NCBI GenBank assembly: GCA_019359515.1
Contig: JAHHHC010000002.1
Span: 310,001 to 374,000, forward strand
Direction of reading: 5' to 3'
DNA length: 64,000 nucleotides
Source: Desmonostoc vinosum HA7617-LM4
GTDB taxonomy: Bacteria > Cyanobacteriota > Cyanobacteriia > Cyanobacteriales > Nostocaceae
Positions 25,361 to 34,721 of the stretch are shown here, one piece after another. Under the pieces are notes generated by a model. It was given only the letters and a program-made list of their open reading frames with translations. It ran no database searches and was not told where the DNA came from. A program made the translations under genes and the position numbers. Position 1 is the stretch's first letter. Each line of letters starts with the position of its first letter.

Positions 25361-27418
25361 TCAATTTTTTTCGCGTTTACCGGATTTAATGCGATAAGCT
25401 TTCACTGGTGATAAATTCCTTTGGATAAGAGCAATTTCTTTTTGTGCATCCTTATAGCTGTCTTTTTCTCCCTGTTTTTTAAACAGTTTTGCAGCTGTTT
25501 GAAAATCTCCGATCGCAGTCTTTTTATTTCCTACTCTAGCGCGAATTATTCCACGATTATAGTAAGCTAAAGCATAACTTTTATTAATGGCGATCGCTTG
25601 TGTATAATCTTGATTAGCAGCTTTTTTATTTCCTAATTCTAAATAAGCGTTACCCCTATTGTTATAAGCTGCTGCGTTATTTGGTTTTAGTTCAATGGCT
25701 TCGGTATAATCTTCAATTGCTCCTCGATAATCTCCAAAAGAAAAGCGGTGTAAACCCCGATGAATATAGGCTGTAATTGATTTAGGTTGCAGTTGCAAAA
25801 CTTTGTTATAATCTGCGGTAGCTTCGAGTTTATCTCCAATTTCACTATAAATATCAGCACGCTTTAAATAAGCTTCTGTATATTTGGGATTAAGATTAAT
25901 GGCGTTTGTATAATCTTTAATTGCTGCTTGTTTTTGATTGCTGAGATATTGAGTCAAGCCTCTTTGATAATAGGCTTTGGCGTCTTTGGGATTAATCTTA
26001 ATTGCTTGATTAAAATCTTTGATGGCTGCTTGCCGCAGTTTGAGACGGCGATGAATCAAACCTCGCTGTAAATATGCTTTAGCATAGTTGGATTTAAGAG
26101 CGATCGCTTGATTAAAATCTTTAATTGCCTGTTTATAACTCTTCAGTTTAACATGGGCAAGACCCCGCCCATAATAAGTGTATGGATTTTTAGGATCTAG
26201 TTTAATTGCTTGCGTGTGGTCTGCGATCGCTTCTTTCTGCTGACTCATTTCATATAAGGAAAATCCTCTGTCATAGTAAGCATTAGCATCTTGAGGATTA
26301 AGTAAAATCGCTTGGCTGGAGTCTGCTTGTGCTTTTTGGAAATCTCCTAAGCGATAAAAAGCATCACCTCGTTTATTGTAAGCTGCGGCATTTTGATTAT
26401 CTGCTGCAATTGCTTGAGTCAAATCTTCAACGGCTTGTTGATATTTTCCTGACTGATATTTGTCTACTCCTGATTGATAAAATTGTTGAGTCTTGCTTGG
26501 AGGTTTAGGTAACTGGGAAAACCAAATCATTAAGCTAATGCTAATACTTCCAAATATTCCCAGTGAAATTAGTCCTAAGATTTTTTGTTGACGCTTTCGC
26601 TGCTGATATTCATGATTTGTTATTAACTTGAGTTCGTCTAATATTTCGGTTGCATATTGGTAGCGTTTACGGTAATTTAAACGTACCATCTTATTCAGAA
26701 CTCTGACTAAATCTTGATTGATATTTGTGGTTTTATCATGCCAAATGATTTCACCATTGAGCGATTTTTTGTGATTTTTTAATTGATAAATTTCGTTGGC
26801 TTTTAAACCTGTAATTGCTGCGATCGCAATTATGCCCAAAGCATATATATCGCTGTTATATCTAGTATTGCCCTGAGTTTGTTCAACAGGCATATATTCT
26901 TTAGTATCAACAGTATGAGTGATGACTTCTCTGACACCACCAAAATTAGTCAGAACTAATTTCTTATCTGATTCTCGACGGATAATATTTGCTGGTTTAA
27001 TATCTCGATGAATTATCCCATGTGTATGGGCAAAAACTAAAATCTCTAATACTTCTATTAATAAATTAATTACTTCGTTTTCTTTAAGAGGTACACCATG
27101 TAAAATTTCCTCATTTAAAGAATTACCAGGTATGAACTCTTGAACTAAATAAAAGGCTTCGTTTTCTTCAAAATAACCAACTAGCTTTTGGATTTGATCG
27201 TATTCTTTTGTTAACTTTTCTAAGTTTGCTACCTGACTGGTAAACAGGTGGCGCAGAATGCTTAAAGTTTTGGGATTATTACTAGGTGGACTCAGCCGCT
27301 GTACTAAAAATTTACTATGAGGAATTTTAGTATCTTCCACTAAATAAGTTTGTACTAATTCTCCTGTGTTTAAAACTGTCAATATTTGGTAATGTCCATC
27401 CAGTAGCTGACTGTTCAT
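25361..27418 (-). CDS. Kinase-like (probable pseudokinase) TPR protein
   Basis: A 685-residue protein from ATG 27418 (a TTG nine bases earlier is in frame). Residues 8-270 are a Hanks-kinase fold related to the kinase at 13151, with the same spacing, but key residues are replaced: no glycine loop (NTGELVQTY), Gln40 (FLVQRL) for the ATP-binding Lys, Gln62 (TSQVANL) for the alpha-C Glu, and Asn158-Phe-Gly for DFG. HRDIKPAN (137-144) is kept. A transmembrane helix follows at about 281-300 (LGLISLGIFGSISISLMIWF), then nine or so TPR units (for example YNKRGDAFYRLGDFQKAQAD) to the end. Probably a membrane-anchored scaffold with TPRs outside or inside. Confidence 0.85.
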   Translation of the reverse strand: MNSQLLDGHYQILTVLNTGELVQTYLVEDTKIPHSKFLVQRLSPPSNNPKTLSILRHLFTSQVANLEKLTKEYDQIQKLVGYFEENEAFYLVQEFIPGNSLNEEILHGVPLKENEVINLLIEVLEILVFAHTHGIIHRDIKPANIIRRESDKKLVLTNFGGVREVITHTVDTKEYMPVEQTQGNTRYNSDIYALGIIAIAAITGLKANEIYQLKNHKKSLNGEIIWHDKTTNINQDLVRVLNKMVRLNYRKRYQYATEILDELKLITNHEYQQRKRQQKILGLISLGIFGSISISLMIWFSQLPKPPSKTQQFYQSGVDKYQSGKYQQAVEDLTQAIAADNQNAAAYNKRGDAFYRLGDFQKAQADSSQAILLNPQDANAYYDRGFSLYEMSQQKEAIADHTQAIKLDPKNPYTYYGRGLAHVKLKSYKQAIKDFNQAIALKSNYAKAYLQRGLIHRRLKLRQAAIKDFNQAIKINPKDAKAYYQRGLTQYLSNQKQAAIKDYTNAINLNPKYTEAYLKRADIYSEIGDKLEATADYNKVLQLQPKSITAYIHRGLHRFSFGDYRGAIEDYTEAIELKPNNAAAYNNRGNAYLELGNKKAANQDYTQAIAINKSYALAYYNRGIIRARVGNKKTAIGDFQTAAKLFKKQGEKDSYKDAQKEIALIQRNLSPVKAYRIKSGKREKN

Positions 27419-27804
27419 CAATATCAATATAGACTTTTATTGAATTATCCAATTATAGCTTAAGTGTTATTACTGGTTACTTTTAATTAGTCAAACAAAA
27501 CCTGGGAAAAAATCAGATGTCATTTTGGCAATTGCAATCCTCACTTATTAGCTATATTCTGACTATTATGAGGAATGTTTTGAAATTTTAGAATAATTTT
27601 TGCAGCTGTTTACGGTCATATGCTACTAAGTTGAAGTAAATTTTGTACCATAACTAACAGTACATGTAATCGAAAAATCTATAAACATAGTGAAATCCCA
27701 TAGATGATTTTACTTGATTTTTCCGCGATCTCACTCATGACATCAGATTCCTAAATGAGGTAAAAGAAGAGCAAGCTGACATACCCAAAACTCTTGATAA
27801 AAGT
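27419..27804. other. Divergent spacer, possible frameshifted N-terminus of the next gene
   Basis: AT-rich region between divergent genes. ATG 27737 reads MTSDS and stops; an open frame from 27718 (containing LNEVKEEQADIPKTLDKS) leads straight into the next gene without a start codon. One lost or gained base near 27751 would join them. Confidence 0.45.
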
Positions 27805-28683
27805 TTGAAAATTAACGGCTTTGGCAAAAATAGACATCCAGCAGCAACCGCGAAGCGCCAACTACTCAAGGCGCTGAATTATCGCGACGAGGCTGCTATG
27901 AAAAGATTAATTGTACATTGGCAAACTCTTTTAGGAACGGAAAAGTTAACAGCTTTGATTGTTAACGAAATACTGGTTGAATGTAAGTCTGATAGCCATA
28001 GTTGGTTTTGTCAACTTTTTCTTAAGCAATCTCAGTATGAACAACTGCAAGCACAAGCTCAAGGTAATATTTTTAACATTTTAATCCGTGAAGGTTTAGA
28101 ACCGGGCAAAGACTTTAGCTTTGGGCTAGATCATGAGATGATCATAAGCGATCGCGCTCAGCAAACTTTACTCAACTACCTACCACAAGAACATCGAGCC
28201 TTGTTTGCAGCACAATTACAATCCTCTATTGTCGCAGATCCAATGGCTGCGATCGAACAACAGCTAGGATGTCCATTTTTCACCAGTTTAACAGAGATTG
28301 CATCTCAACAAATACAGTTACTGAGTAATGCCCGAGCTGCTGCTTATCTGGGAGTCATCTTAGCAGGATTAGTTTCACGTCATCCAGCCCTGCGGGATGT
28401 GGACTTTCCTACACGCTTCATTTTTGGTACACTGCAAGGACTATCAGAAGAACGAGCAATAGCAATTCTCAACGATCAACAGACAAATCCCCAATTTGAT
28501 GAGACTATTATTTTCCAAGATTTACTTGCAGCGATGGGAGATACAGAATATCATCAAATCGCTGATTTGGATGGTGGTATTAGTCTTGAACAACTCAAAA
28601 AACTTGATTTAGTTTGGTGCGGTGAACGTCGAATTTCAGAAATCATTGCCATGATGGAGAAATGGCGTCCCGAAATTAGCTAG
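27805..28683 (+). CDS. Conserved hypothetical protein
   Basis: A 292-residue mainly helical protein, no domain recognised. The given start is TTG 27805 (MKINGFGKNRHPAATAKRQ), but the open frame extends further upstream to 27718, so the true N-terminus is uncertain. Notable parts are GLDHEMIISDRAQQTLLNYL, a middle segment with QIQLLSNARAAAYLGVILAG and a C-terminal Cys-Gly-Glu near the end. It is divergent from the TPR pseudokinase gene and followed by a 101-bp repeat. No basis for a function. Confidence 0.6.
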   Translation: MKINGFGKNRHPAATAKRQLLKALNYRDEAAMKRLIVHWQTLLGTEKLTALIVNEILVECKSDSHSWFCQLFLKQSQYEQLQAQAQGNIFNILIREGLEPGKDFSFGLDHEMIISDRAQQTLLNYLPQEHRALFAAQLQSSIVADPMAAIEQQLGCPFFTSLTEIASQQIQLLSNARAAAYLGVILAGLVSRHPALRDVDFPTRFIFGTLQGLSEERAIAILNDQQTNPQFDETIIFQDLLAAMGDTEYHQIADLDGGISLEQLKKLDLVWCGERRISEIIAMMEKWRPEIS

Positions 28684-28767
28684 CAGCTTCTAGCCCTCTC
28701 TACTGGTGTGGCAAGCCTGAAATATTGCGAGAGAAAAGGTTCGTAGTTGCGCTGTCTTCGCCTTCTT

Positions 28768-28868
28768 AGGATTCGTGTAAAAATAAGTTGAACAATTTGA
28801 TATTTGTAGTGCGAGCATCTTGCCCGCGCGAGCAAGATGCTCGCACTACTTATTTTTACTTGATGCCT
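28768..28868. repeat. 101-bp palindromic repeat, family C, copy 1
   Basis: An 18-bp perfect stem, GTAGTGCGAGCATCTTGC (28806-28823) with GCAAGATGCTCGCACTAC (28832-28849), loop CCGCGCGA, plus outer arms GTAAAAATAAG and CTTATTTTTAC. Copy 2 at 32055-32155 differs at two positions, in the same orientation. Confidence 0.92.
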
Positions 28869-28927
28869 TAACCAGAAATCTAGTGCATAAATTTAGCCTT
28901 GGCAGTTTACTACCAATAACTTAATCC

Positions 28928-29677
28928 ATGGTGCAAAACAATCAAATTGCCGTTGACTTTCGTGATGTCACTTTTAGCCGCAACCATCGGCCTTTAGTGT
29001 CAAATCTCAATTTTGTTATCCACAAAGGAGAAGCACTAGTTTTACTCGGACGTAGTGGTAGCGGCAAAACAACGACAATGAAATTAATCAATCGTCTACT
29101 GACACCTACAAAAGGCGAAGTTTTATTTGATGGCATTCCTACAACTCAATGGGATGAAATTAAACTGCGGCGAAAAATAGGTTATGTGATTCAAGAGACT
29201 GGTTTATTTCCCCATTTTACTGTTGAACGTAATGTAGGTTTAGTCCCAGCTTTGGAAGGTTGGCAACCCAAACAAATCAAAACACGGGTTTATGAATTGT
29301 TACATTTGGTAGGTTTAAATCCAGAACAATTTGCTGGACGTTATCCTCATGAACTTTCAGGAGGACAAAAGCAAAGAGTTGGTGTTGCCAGAGCATTAGC
29401 AGCAGATCCACCAGTATTATTAATGGATGAACCCTTTGGCGCATTAGATCCGATTACGCGCTTAGAACTTCAGCAAGAGTTTCAGCATCTGCAACAGGAA
29501 TTGGGTAAGACAGTGGTTTTTGTCACCCATGATATTCAAGAAGCCTTTGTTTTAGCATCAAGAATTGGTTTAATGTATGCAGGAGAATTGGCAGTATTGG
29601 AGACAAGGGATGAATTTATGCACTCATCACATCCAGAAAGCCTTGCTTTTCTCCAATGTCTGCGTTCTCTGTCGTGA
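28928..29677 (+). CDS. ABC transporter ATP-binding protein, osmoprotectant (OpuCA/ProV-like) type
   Basis: A 249-residue ATPase. Walker A is LGRSGSGKTTT (about 39-49), the signature is ELSGGQKQRVGVARAL, Walker B is VLLMDEPFGALDP and the switch is FVTHD. The N-terminal RDVTFSRNHRPLV and the TRLELQQEFQHLQQEL segment fit the quaternary-amine uptake family, but the C-terminal CBS pair of OpuCA is missing. The permease gene follows 226 bp downstream. It would power import of betaine-like solutes. No substrate-binding protein of this type is adjacent. Confidence 0.85.
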   Translation: MVQNNQIAVDFRDVTFSRNHRPLVSNLNFVIHKGEALVLLGRSGSGKTTTMKLINRLLTPTKGEVLFDGIPTTQWDEIKLRRKIGYVIQETGLFPHFTVERNVGLVPALEGWQPKQIKTRVYELLHLVGLNPEQFAGRYPHELSGGQKQRVGVARALAADPPVLLMDEPFGALDPITRLELQQEFQHLQQELGKTVVFVTHDIQEAFVLASRIGLMYAGELAVLETRDEFMHSSHPESLAFLQCLRSLS

Positions 29678-29903
29678 AAGTGGGGAGTAAGCTAATAATC
29701 ATTCAAATTGCATCCCCGCGTCTCCCCTTAAGCGCGTCCTCCGAAGTTTGCTCAACGGGGGGAACCCCCGCACGCAACTTCTCTTTGCGTCTTTCTGAGG
29801 CAAAGGATTATGCAAGTTAAAGGCAGATTAGCTTAGGGAGTAGGGAAGAGGATTTTCATGCGATCGTTGTGTGATTTATTATATCGGCGTCTACCAAAAC
29901 TTT

Positions 29904-30533
29904 ATGAAAGATTTCTTCTTAATTAAATATGCCTCGGAAATTCTTCAGCATACTCTAGAACACTTGTTTTTAGTAGGCATTGCTATTGGAATTGCTATAC
30001 TTATAGGCATTCCGCTAGGCATTTTGATTACACGTAAAACGCATCTGCGCCAACCAATTCTTGGTATAGCAAATATTCTCCAAACTATTCCTAGTTTAGC
30101 CCTATTTGGTTTACTTATTCCCGTTCCAATAATTGGTGGAATTGGTGTAATTCCAGCAATTGTTGCCTTGACTTTATATTCCCTGCTACCGATAATTCGT
30201 AACACCTATACAGGCATTATTGGTGTAGATCCAGCGATTCGTGAAGCTGGCAGAGGCATGGGAATGACAGATCAACAATTATTAATGCAAGTTGAGATTC
30301 CTTTAGCAATGGGAGTGATTCTTGCAGGAGTAAGGGTTGCAACAGTAATTGCTATCGGGATTGCCACCATTGCAGCTGCAATTGGTGCAGGTGGTTTAGG
30401 AGTATTTATTTTTCGGGGGATAGCAGTAGTGAATAATCAACTAATTTTAGCGGGGGCAATTCCGGCGGCGGTAATTGCATTACTAGCTGACTTGATAATT
30501 GGATCGATAGAAAAAAAGATTAAGGTTAAATAG
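29904..30533 (+). CDS. ABC transporter permease, osmoprotectant (OpuCB-like) type
   Basis: A 209-residue membrane protein from ATG 29904; a GTG at 29871 in frame would add 11 residues (MIYYIGVYQNF). It has about six hydrophobic helices and the conserved loop EAGRGMGMTDQQLLMQVEIP, which contacts the ATPase. ILQTIPSLALFGLLIPV is typical of OpuCB/ProW-like permeases. It is the partner of the ATPase upstream, but 226 bp of repeat-like GC-rich sequence separates them. The binding protein needed for import is not next to it, so it may be encoded elsewhere or lost. Confidence 0.85.
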   Translation: MKDFFLIKYASEILQHTLEHLFLVGIAIGIAILIGIPLGILITRKTHLRQPILGIANILQTIPSLALFGLLIPVPIIGGIGVIPAIVALTLYSLLPIIRNTYTGIIGVDPAIREAGRGMGMTDQQLLMQVEIPLAMGVILAGVRVATVIAIGIATIAAAIGAGGLGVFIFRGIAVVNNQLILAGAIPAAVIALLADLIIGSIEKKIKVK

Positions 30534-30607
30534 TGGGAAGTGGGGATCTGAATTTGTCAAGATTTTTAAATCAAATAGGATTGTAATATGTAAGCGCATT
30601 AGCTTAA

Positions 30608-31954
30608 TTATTTAAAAATTAAATCTAACCGCTGTTGAGTTGCTTTAAGCGCATCATCTGGGGAATTTTTGCCCAACAACACAGATTCAACTGCTCGCCC
30701 TACACTATCTGAAATCCGATTATAACCAGGAAAAATAGGACGCGATCGCCCATATTTTGCCTGTTCTAAAAATACCTTCAATGCTGGTATTTTCTGCACA
30801 AACTCTTGATATTTAGCACTTTGACGCGCCTTTAAATTTACAGGCATATAACCAGTGCCTAGAGCTAATTCAGTTTGAAATTCCTCACTTAAAGTATATT
30901 CAGCAAACTGAAACGCTGCTTTTTGTCGCTGCGGTGTAGTTTTAAATAAAAACAAATTCTCACCGCCAATCACAGTAGCAGGCCGTTGAGCAACAGGAAT
31001 GGGAAAGACACCAAAATCGACACCTGTAGCTTGAAATTCTCCCAAAGTCCAAGGCCCAATTAATTGCATTGCAACCTTACCACTCAAAAAAGCTTCTGGC
31101 TCATAACCTCGTTCCGGGCCAGATAACATAGCAGAACCATCAGTAATCAAATTACGCCAAAATTGTAAAGCTGCGATCGCTCCTTGATTACCTATTAAAT
31201 TAACTGCTGCGGCATTTTGAGAATTTTCTTTTACCAATTCACCGCCGCCACTCCACATAAAAGGCAACCAAGTGAATACTGTAAATTCTCCTTTACCCAA
31301 TGGGAGAAACATCCCATATTGATCTGTCTGTCCATCGCCATTAGTATCACGAGTTAATTGTTTTGCAACTTGTCGAAACTCTTCCCAAGTACTAGGTAAT
31401 TTATTAATTCCCGCTGCTTTAAATAAACTGGGACGATAAAATACACCAACATTATTTGTTGCAAATGGCACTGACCAAATCTTACCGTTGTATTGCATTG
31501 ATGAATACAAAGTAGGGTCAATTTCATCTTTTATTGGCGAGTTTGCCAGCATAGTATCTAAAGGTAATAGCGCCCCTAGTTCCACCAATTGTCCGCCAAT
31601 TGTTGGGTTATACCACAACAAATCAGGGGGTGCATTACCTACTACCGCTGCTAAAATCTTGGGCGTTTGCTGATCTTGTTGCCCGACATAAAGCGACTCT
31701 ACATGAATATTTGGGTGAGTCTGATTAAATTTATCCACCAGTTTTTGCAACACATCTCGGTTTGGTGGTGGATTTACCCCTTGCCACAAGGTTACATGAG
31801 TGACTTTAGCTTGCTCAGTTCTCTGGAAGATAGCCCGACATCCACCTAAAGCCAATATGCCTACAAGCATTACTAACAGTAGACGGCGTAGATAGCGCGA
31901 GACTTTCTTTCTTTTTCGCTTGGAATAGCGGGTAGGCGAAAAAAATTTACCCAT
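30608..31954 (-). CDS. Sugar ABC transporter substrate-binding lipoprotein
   Basis: A 448-residue family 1 extracellular solute-binding protein from ATG 31954 (preceded by AAGG; a TTG at 31978 is less likely). Residues 18-40 are a lipoprotein signal with basic region KRKRKKVSRYLRR and lipobox ILALGGC, so the mature protein is membrane-tethered. The body has VTLWQGVNPPPNRD, LPSTWEEFRQVAKQLTRD, DTNGDGQTDQYGMF and KVAMQLIGPWTLGEFQ, typical of UgpB/MalE-like proteins. It is convergent to the betaine-type ABC genes and belongs to another transporter class; its permeases are not in the window. Confidence 0.87.
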   Translation of the reverse strand: MGKFFSPTRYSKRKRKKVSRYLRRLLLVMLVGILALGGCRAIFQRTEQAKVTHVTLWQGVNPPPNRDVLQKLVDKFNQTHPNIHVESLYVGQQDQQTPKILAAVVGNAPPDLLWYNPTIGGQLVELGALLPLDTMLANSPIKDEIDPTLYSSMQYNGKIWSVPFATNNVGVFYRPSLFKAAGINKLPSTWEEFRQVAKQLTRDTNGDGQTDQYGMFLPLGKGEFTVFTWLPFMWSGGGELVKENSQNAAAVNLIGNQGAIAALQFWRNLITDGSAMLSGPERGYEPEAFLSGKVAMQLIGPWTLGEFQATGVDFGVFPIPVAQRPATVIGGENLFLFKTTPQRQKAAFQFAEYTLSEEFQTELALGTGYMPVNLKARQSAKYQEFVQKIPALKVFLEQAKYGRSRPIFPGYNRISDSVGRAVESVLLGKNSPDDALKATQQRLDLIFK

Positions 31955-32054
31955 AACCTTGAAGAAGATGATTGACAATTAAAACTTTGGCACTTTTGTT
32001 AAGTGTTGCACAATTGTCTTGAGGTGGGGAATGGGGAATGGGGAACTTGTACTA

Positions 32055-32155
32055 AGGATTCGTGTAAAAATAAGTTGAACAATTTAATATTTGTAGTGCG
32101 GGCATCTTGCCCGCGCGAGCAAGATGCTCGCACTACTTATTTTTACTTGATGCCT
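32055..32155. repeat. 101-bp palindromic repeat, family C, copy 2
   Basis: Direct copy of 28768-28868 with two mismatches (one in the stem, giving GCGGGCATC). The two copies bracket the three transporter genes and are 3.3 kb apart. It lies in the spacer between the substrate-binding protein gene and yebC. Confidence 0.92.
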
Positions 32156-32314
32156 AAGCGAAGTCGCTACACTTGTCAGCTACCCCTTACCCCCTGCAAT
32201 CTGCTGTAAGTCTTTAACCAGACATGATATAAAAGGGTTTTTTGACCAGATTACTGCTAGCCATCACACAGTACTATATCCTAGTTTTGAAGGGAGTTTT
32301 AATCATTTCAGATT

Positions 32315-33073
32315 ATGGCAGGACATAGTAAATGGGCAAATATTAAGCGCCAAAAGGCGGTAGTAGATGCAAAAAAGGGAAAAACTTTCACTCAATTATC
32401 TCGTGCGATTATCGTTGCAGCTAGAAGTGGTGTACCAGATCCTGCGATGAATTTTCAACTCCGCACAGCAGTGGATAAGGCAAAAGCAGCAGGTATCCCC
32501 AATGATAATATTGAGCGAGCGATCGCTAAAGGCGCAGGCACTTTTGGTGGAGATAACGCCATCTTAGAAGATATTCGCTATGAAGGTTACGGGCCTGGTG
32601 GGATTGCAATTTTGATTGAAGCCTTAACAGATAACCGCAATCGTACCGCTGCTGATTTACGTGTAGCATTCAGCAAAAACGGTGGTAATCTTGGTGAAAC
32701 AGGTTGTGTTAGCTGGATGTTTGCCCAAAAAGGTGTTTGTGTAGTGCAAGGTGCGATAGATGAAGAAAAGCTTTTAGAAGCATCTCTCGAAGGCGGTGCA
32801 GAATCTTATGAGATGATAGAAGATGAGATCGCTGAAGTATTGACTGAGATCGCAAATTTAGAAGTCCTCAACCAGACATTGAAAGATCAGGGATTTGAGG
32901 TAACTGATGCGGAATTACGCTGGATTCCTGATAATTATGTAGAGGTTACAAATCCTGAACAAGCGCGATCGCTACTCAAGTTAATTGATACATTAGAAGG
33001 CTTAGACGATGTTCAAAATGTGACATCTAACTTTGAGATGGCAGAAAACCTGATGACTTTGAGTATTGTTTAG
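32315..33073 (+). CDS. yebC: YebC/PmpR-family DNA-binding regulatory protein
   Basis: A 252-residue protein of normal length. The N-terminus [20 protein letters not shown] and the TRAISVAAR-like segment ([13 protein letters not shown]) are diagnostic, as are [15 protein letters not shown] and [19 protein letters not shown]. YebC proteins bind DNA or act on translation of proline-rich stretches; the second role comes from recent work in other bacteria. Single gene with its own promoter region upstream; no operon partners. Confidence 0.96.
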   Translation: MAGHSKWANIKRQKAVVDAKKGKTFTQLSRAIIVAARSGVPDPAMNFQLRTAVDKAKAAGIPNDNIERAIAKGAGTFGGDNAILEDIRYEGYGPGGIAILIEALTDNRNRTAADLRVAFSKNGGNLGETGCVSWMFAQKGVCVVQGAIDEEKLLEASLEGGAESYEMIEDEIAEVLTEIANLEVLNQTLKDQGFEVTDAELRWIPDNYVEVTNPEQARSLLKLIDTLEGLDDVQNVTSNFEMAENLMTLSIV

Positions 33074-33700
33074 CTCATCTCTACCTACTGCCCTCCACAG
33101 CAGGTTTTTTACATTTGTCGAAACACGCCATGGTGCGTCTCTTGTAGAAGCTGCTTTTTATCTGACCTAAGTTATATTTTCTAGTTCAAAAACGATTAGT
33201 TTCTATAACTTAAGTTATAGAAAAATTGATTTTCGAGTATTGGTGCTAAAGCAGGAAGTAAATTAATAAAATTCAGTCGTTGGCAAGAGGAAAGATAGCG
33301 CAAAAAAATTTACGATTTAGTTATAAAGATTACTCTAAATCTATATAGTCAAGAAAAAAGCGATCGCAATTAGTAAAACCTCGATAAACCAGCGTTTTTT
33401 GTCTGATTACTATTCTTCAAATGAGTAATCAGACAAAAAATCATCTCTAAACCTAAAATATTAGAGATAAAACTAGTTATTTAAATTTCATCAAGTGGAT
33501 CAAGTCGATATCAAAGAACATATTTGTATATAGTTATTAAGTAAAACTAAAAAAGCTAACAAAGAGTATTTTGTTTTATAAATTTATAACTCTCGATAAA
33601 TATTTATTGAATTAATTCAGTCGTAAGAAAGATGGATAAAAGTGAATAAATATTTAAGCTAGATAGCAAGAAATAGAAGAAATGTTTGAGGTAACATATA
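33074..33700. other. 627-bp AT-rich spacer between yebC and the AvaK-like genes
   Basis: No open frame of note. It holds a long perfect palindrome (33395-33440) and an HIP1 site at 33360. The region from 33540 to 33690 is very AT-rich and probably contains the promoter of the AvaK-like gene. Confidence 0.5.
33395..33440. repeat. Perfect 17-bp inverted repeat
   Basis: TTTTTTGTCTGATTACT (33395-33411) and AGTAATCAGACAAAAAA (33424-33440) around a 12-nt loop. The T-run is on the 5' side and the A-run on the 3' side on both strands, so it is not an ordinary terminator. Confidence 0.9.
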
Positions 33701-34582
33701 ATGGCTCTTTACAAATTAGAAGATTTTGATCAAAATTACCGAGAAACTTTTCAAGGTAACGACGTTAAGGGTCTTGGCGTCTACACAGAGGGTACTGATG
33801 AAAAAATTGGTACAGTAAATGATGTTTTAGTTGACGACGAAGGACACTTTCGTTATTTAGTCGTTGACTTAGGTTTTTGGATTTTCGGAAAGAAAGTGTT
33901 ATTACCAATTGGACGGTTACGTATCGACTACAATATTGATCGCGTCTATGCGATTGGTATGACTAGAGAGCAAGCAGAAGCTTTACCTGAGTTCAATGAA
34001 CGCCAAACGCTAGATTACGACTATGAAGAACGGGTGCGTGGTGTATATCGTCGTTCCGAAGATTATGCTAGACCTGTAGATACTTCAACACCATTAGAAG
34101 CTTCGGCACCCATAGGGGCAGCAACTGCACCTATCTACAACCGCGATACATACAATTACCAAAATGAGCCTTCTTTGTTTGGGTTAAATGAGCAAGATCA
34201 TCAAACCTTGAGATTGTACGAAGAACGGCTAATTGCTAATAAAAGACGCCAAAAAACTGGTGAAGTAACTATTAGCAAACATATCGAAACTGAAACTGCG
34301 CGTGTTGCGATTCCTGTAGACAGAGAGCGAGTTGTAATTGAGCGTGTGACTCCAACAGATGCTGGTACCGCTGTTTCTCCTCAAGAAGTAAACTTCCGCG
34401 AAGGTGAAGTTGCTCGCATCGAAATTCACGAAGAAACCCCTGAGATTCGCAAAGAAGCTGTTGTGCGCGAAGAAGTTAGAGTTAAAAAAGTGGTAGATCA
34501 TGACACAGTAGAAGCTCAAGAAACTGTGCGCCGTGAAGAGTTAGATGTCAATGCTCCTGGTTTACCAATTGACGAACGCTAA
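33701..34582 (+). CDS. PRC-barrel / DUF2382 (YsnF-AvaK) domain protein
   Basis: A 293-residue protein. Residues 1-110 are a PRC barrel (GVYTEGTDEKIGTVNDVLVDD, FRYLVVDLGFWIFGKKVLLP). Residues about 165-285 are a DUF2382 domain (LRLYEERLIANKRRQKTGEV, ARVAIPVDRERVVIERV, KKVVDHDTVEAQETVRREEL). This is the architecture of AvaK, an akinete marker in Anabaena variabilis, and of stress proteins of the YsnF type. Cellular role unknown. The next gene, 139 bp on, has the same domains, so it is a paralogous pair. Confidence 0.85.
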   Translation: MALYKLEDFDQNYRETFQGNDVKGLGVYTEGTDEKIGTVNDVLVDDEGHFRYLVVDLGFWIFGKKVLLPIGRLRIDYNIDRVYAIGMTREQAEALPEFNERQTLDYDYEERVRGVYRRSEDYARPVDTSTPLEASAPIGAATAPIYNRDTYNYQNEPSLFGLNEQDHQTLRLYEERLIANKRRQKTGEVTISKHIETETARVAIPVDRERVVIERVTPTDAGTAVSPQEVNFREGEVARIEIHEETPEIRKEAVVREEVRVKKVVDHDTVEAQETVRREELDVNAPGLPIDER

Positions 34583-34721
34583 TTAACCTAATTATTAGCT
34601 AATAGCAAATAAGTACAGGTAGAGATTTTTGAATTGCTTTGCCTGTACTTCTAATCGCTAATTGTGGTATATACATTGAATAAATCTAATTAGAAAGCAG
34701 TTAAAAAACTTTGCATAGCAT

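Noticed and set aside
28806-28860. Terminator of the gene ending at 28683
   Set aside because: The stem is followed by TTATTTTT and might stop transcription, but it is part of a 101-bp repeat found again at 32055, so it is better described as a repeat.
33395-33440. Intrinsic terminator of yebC
   Set aside because: The T-run is on the 5' side and the A-run on the 3' side on both strands, and it is 322 bp beyond yebC.
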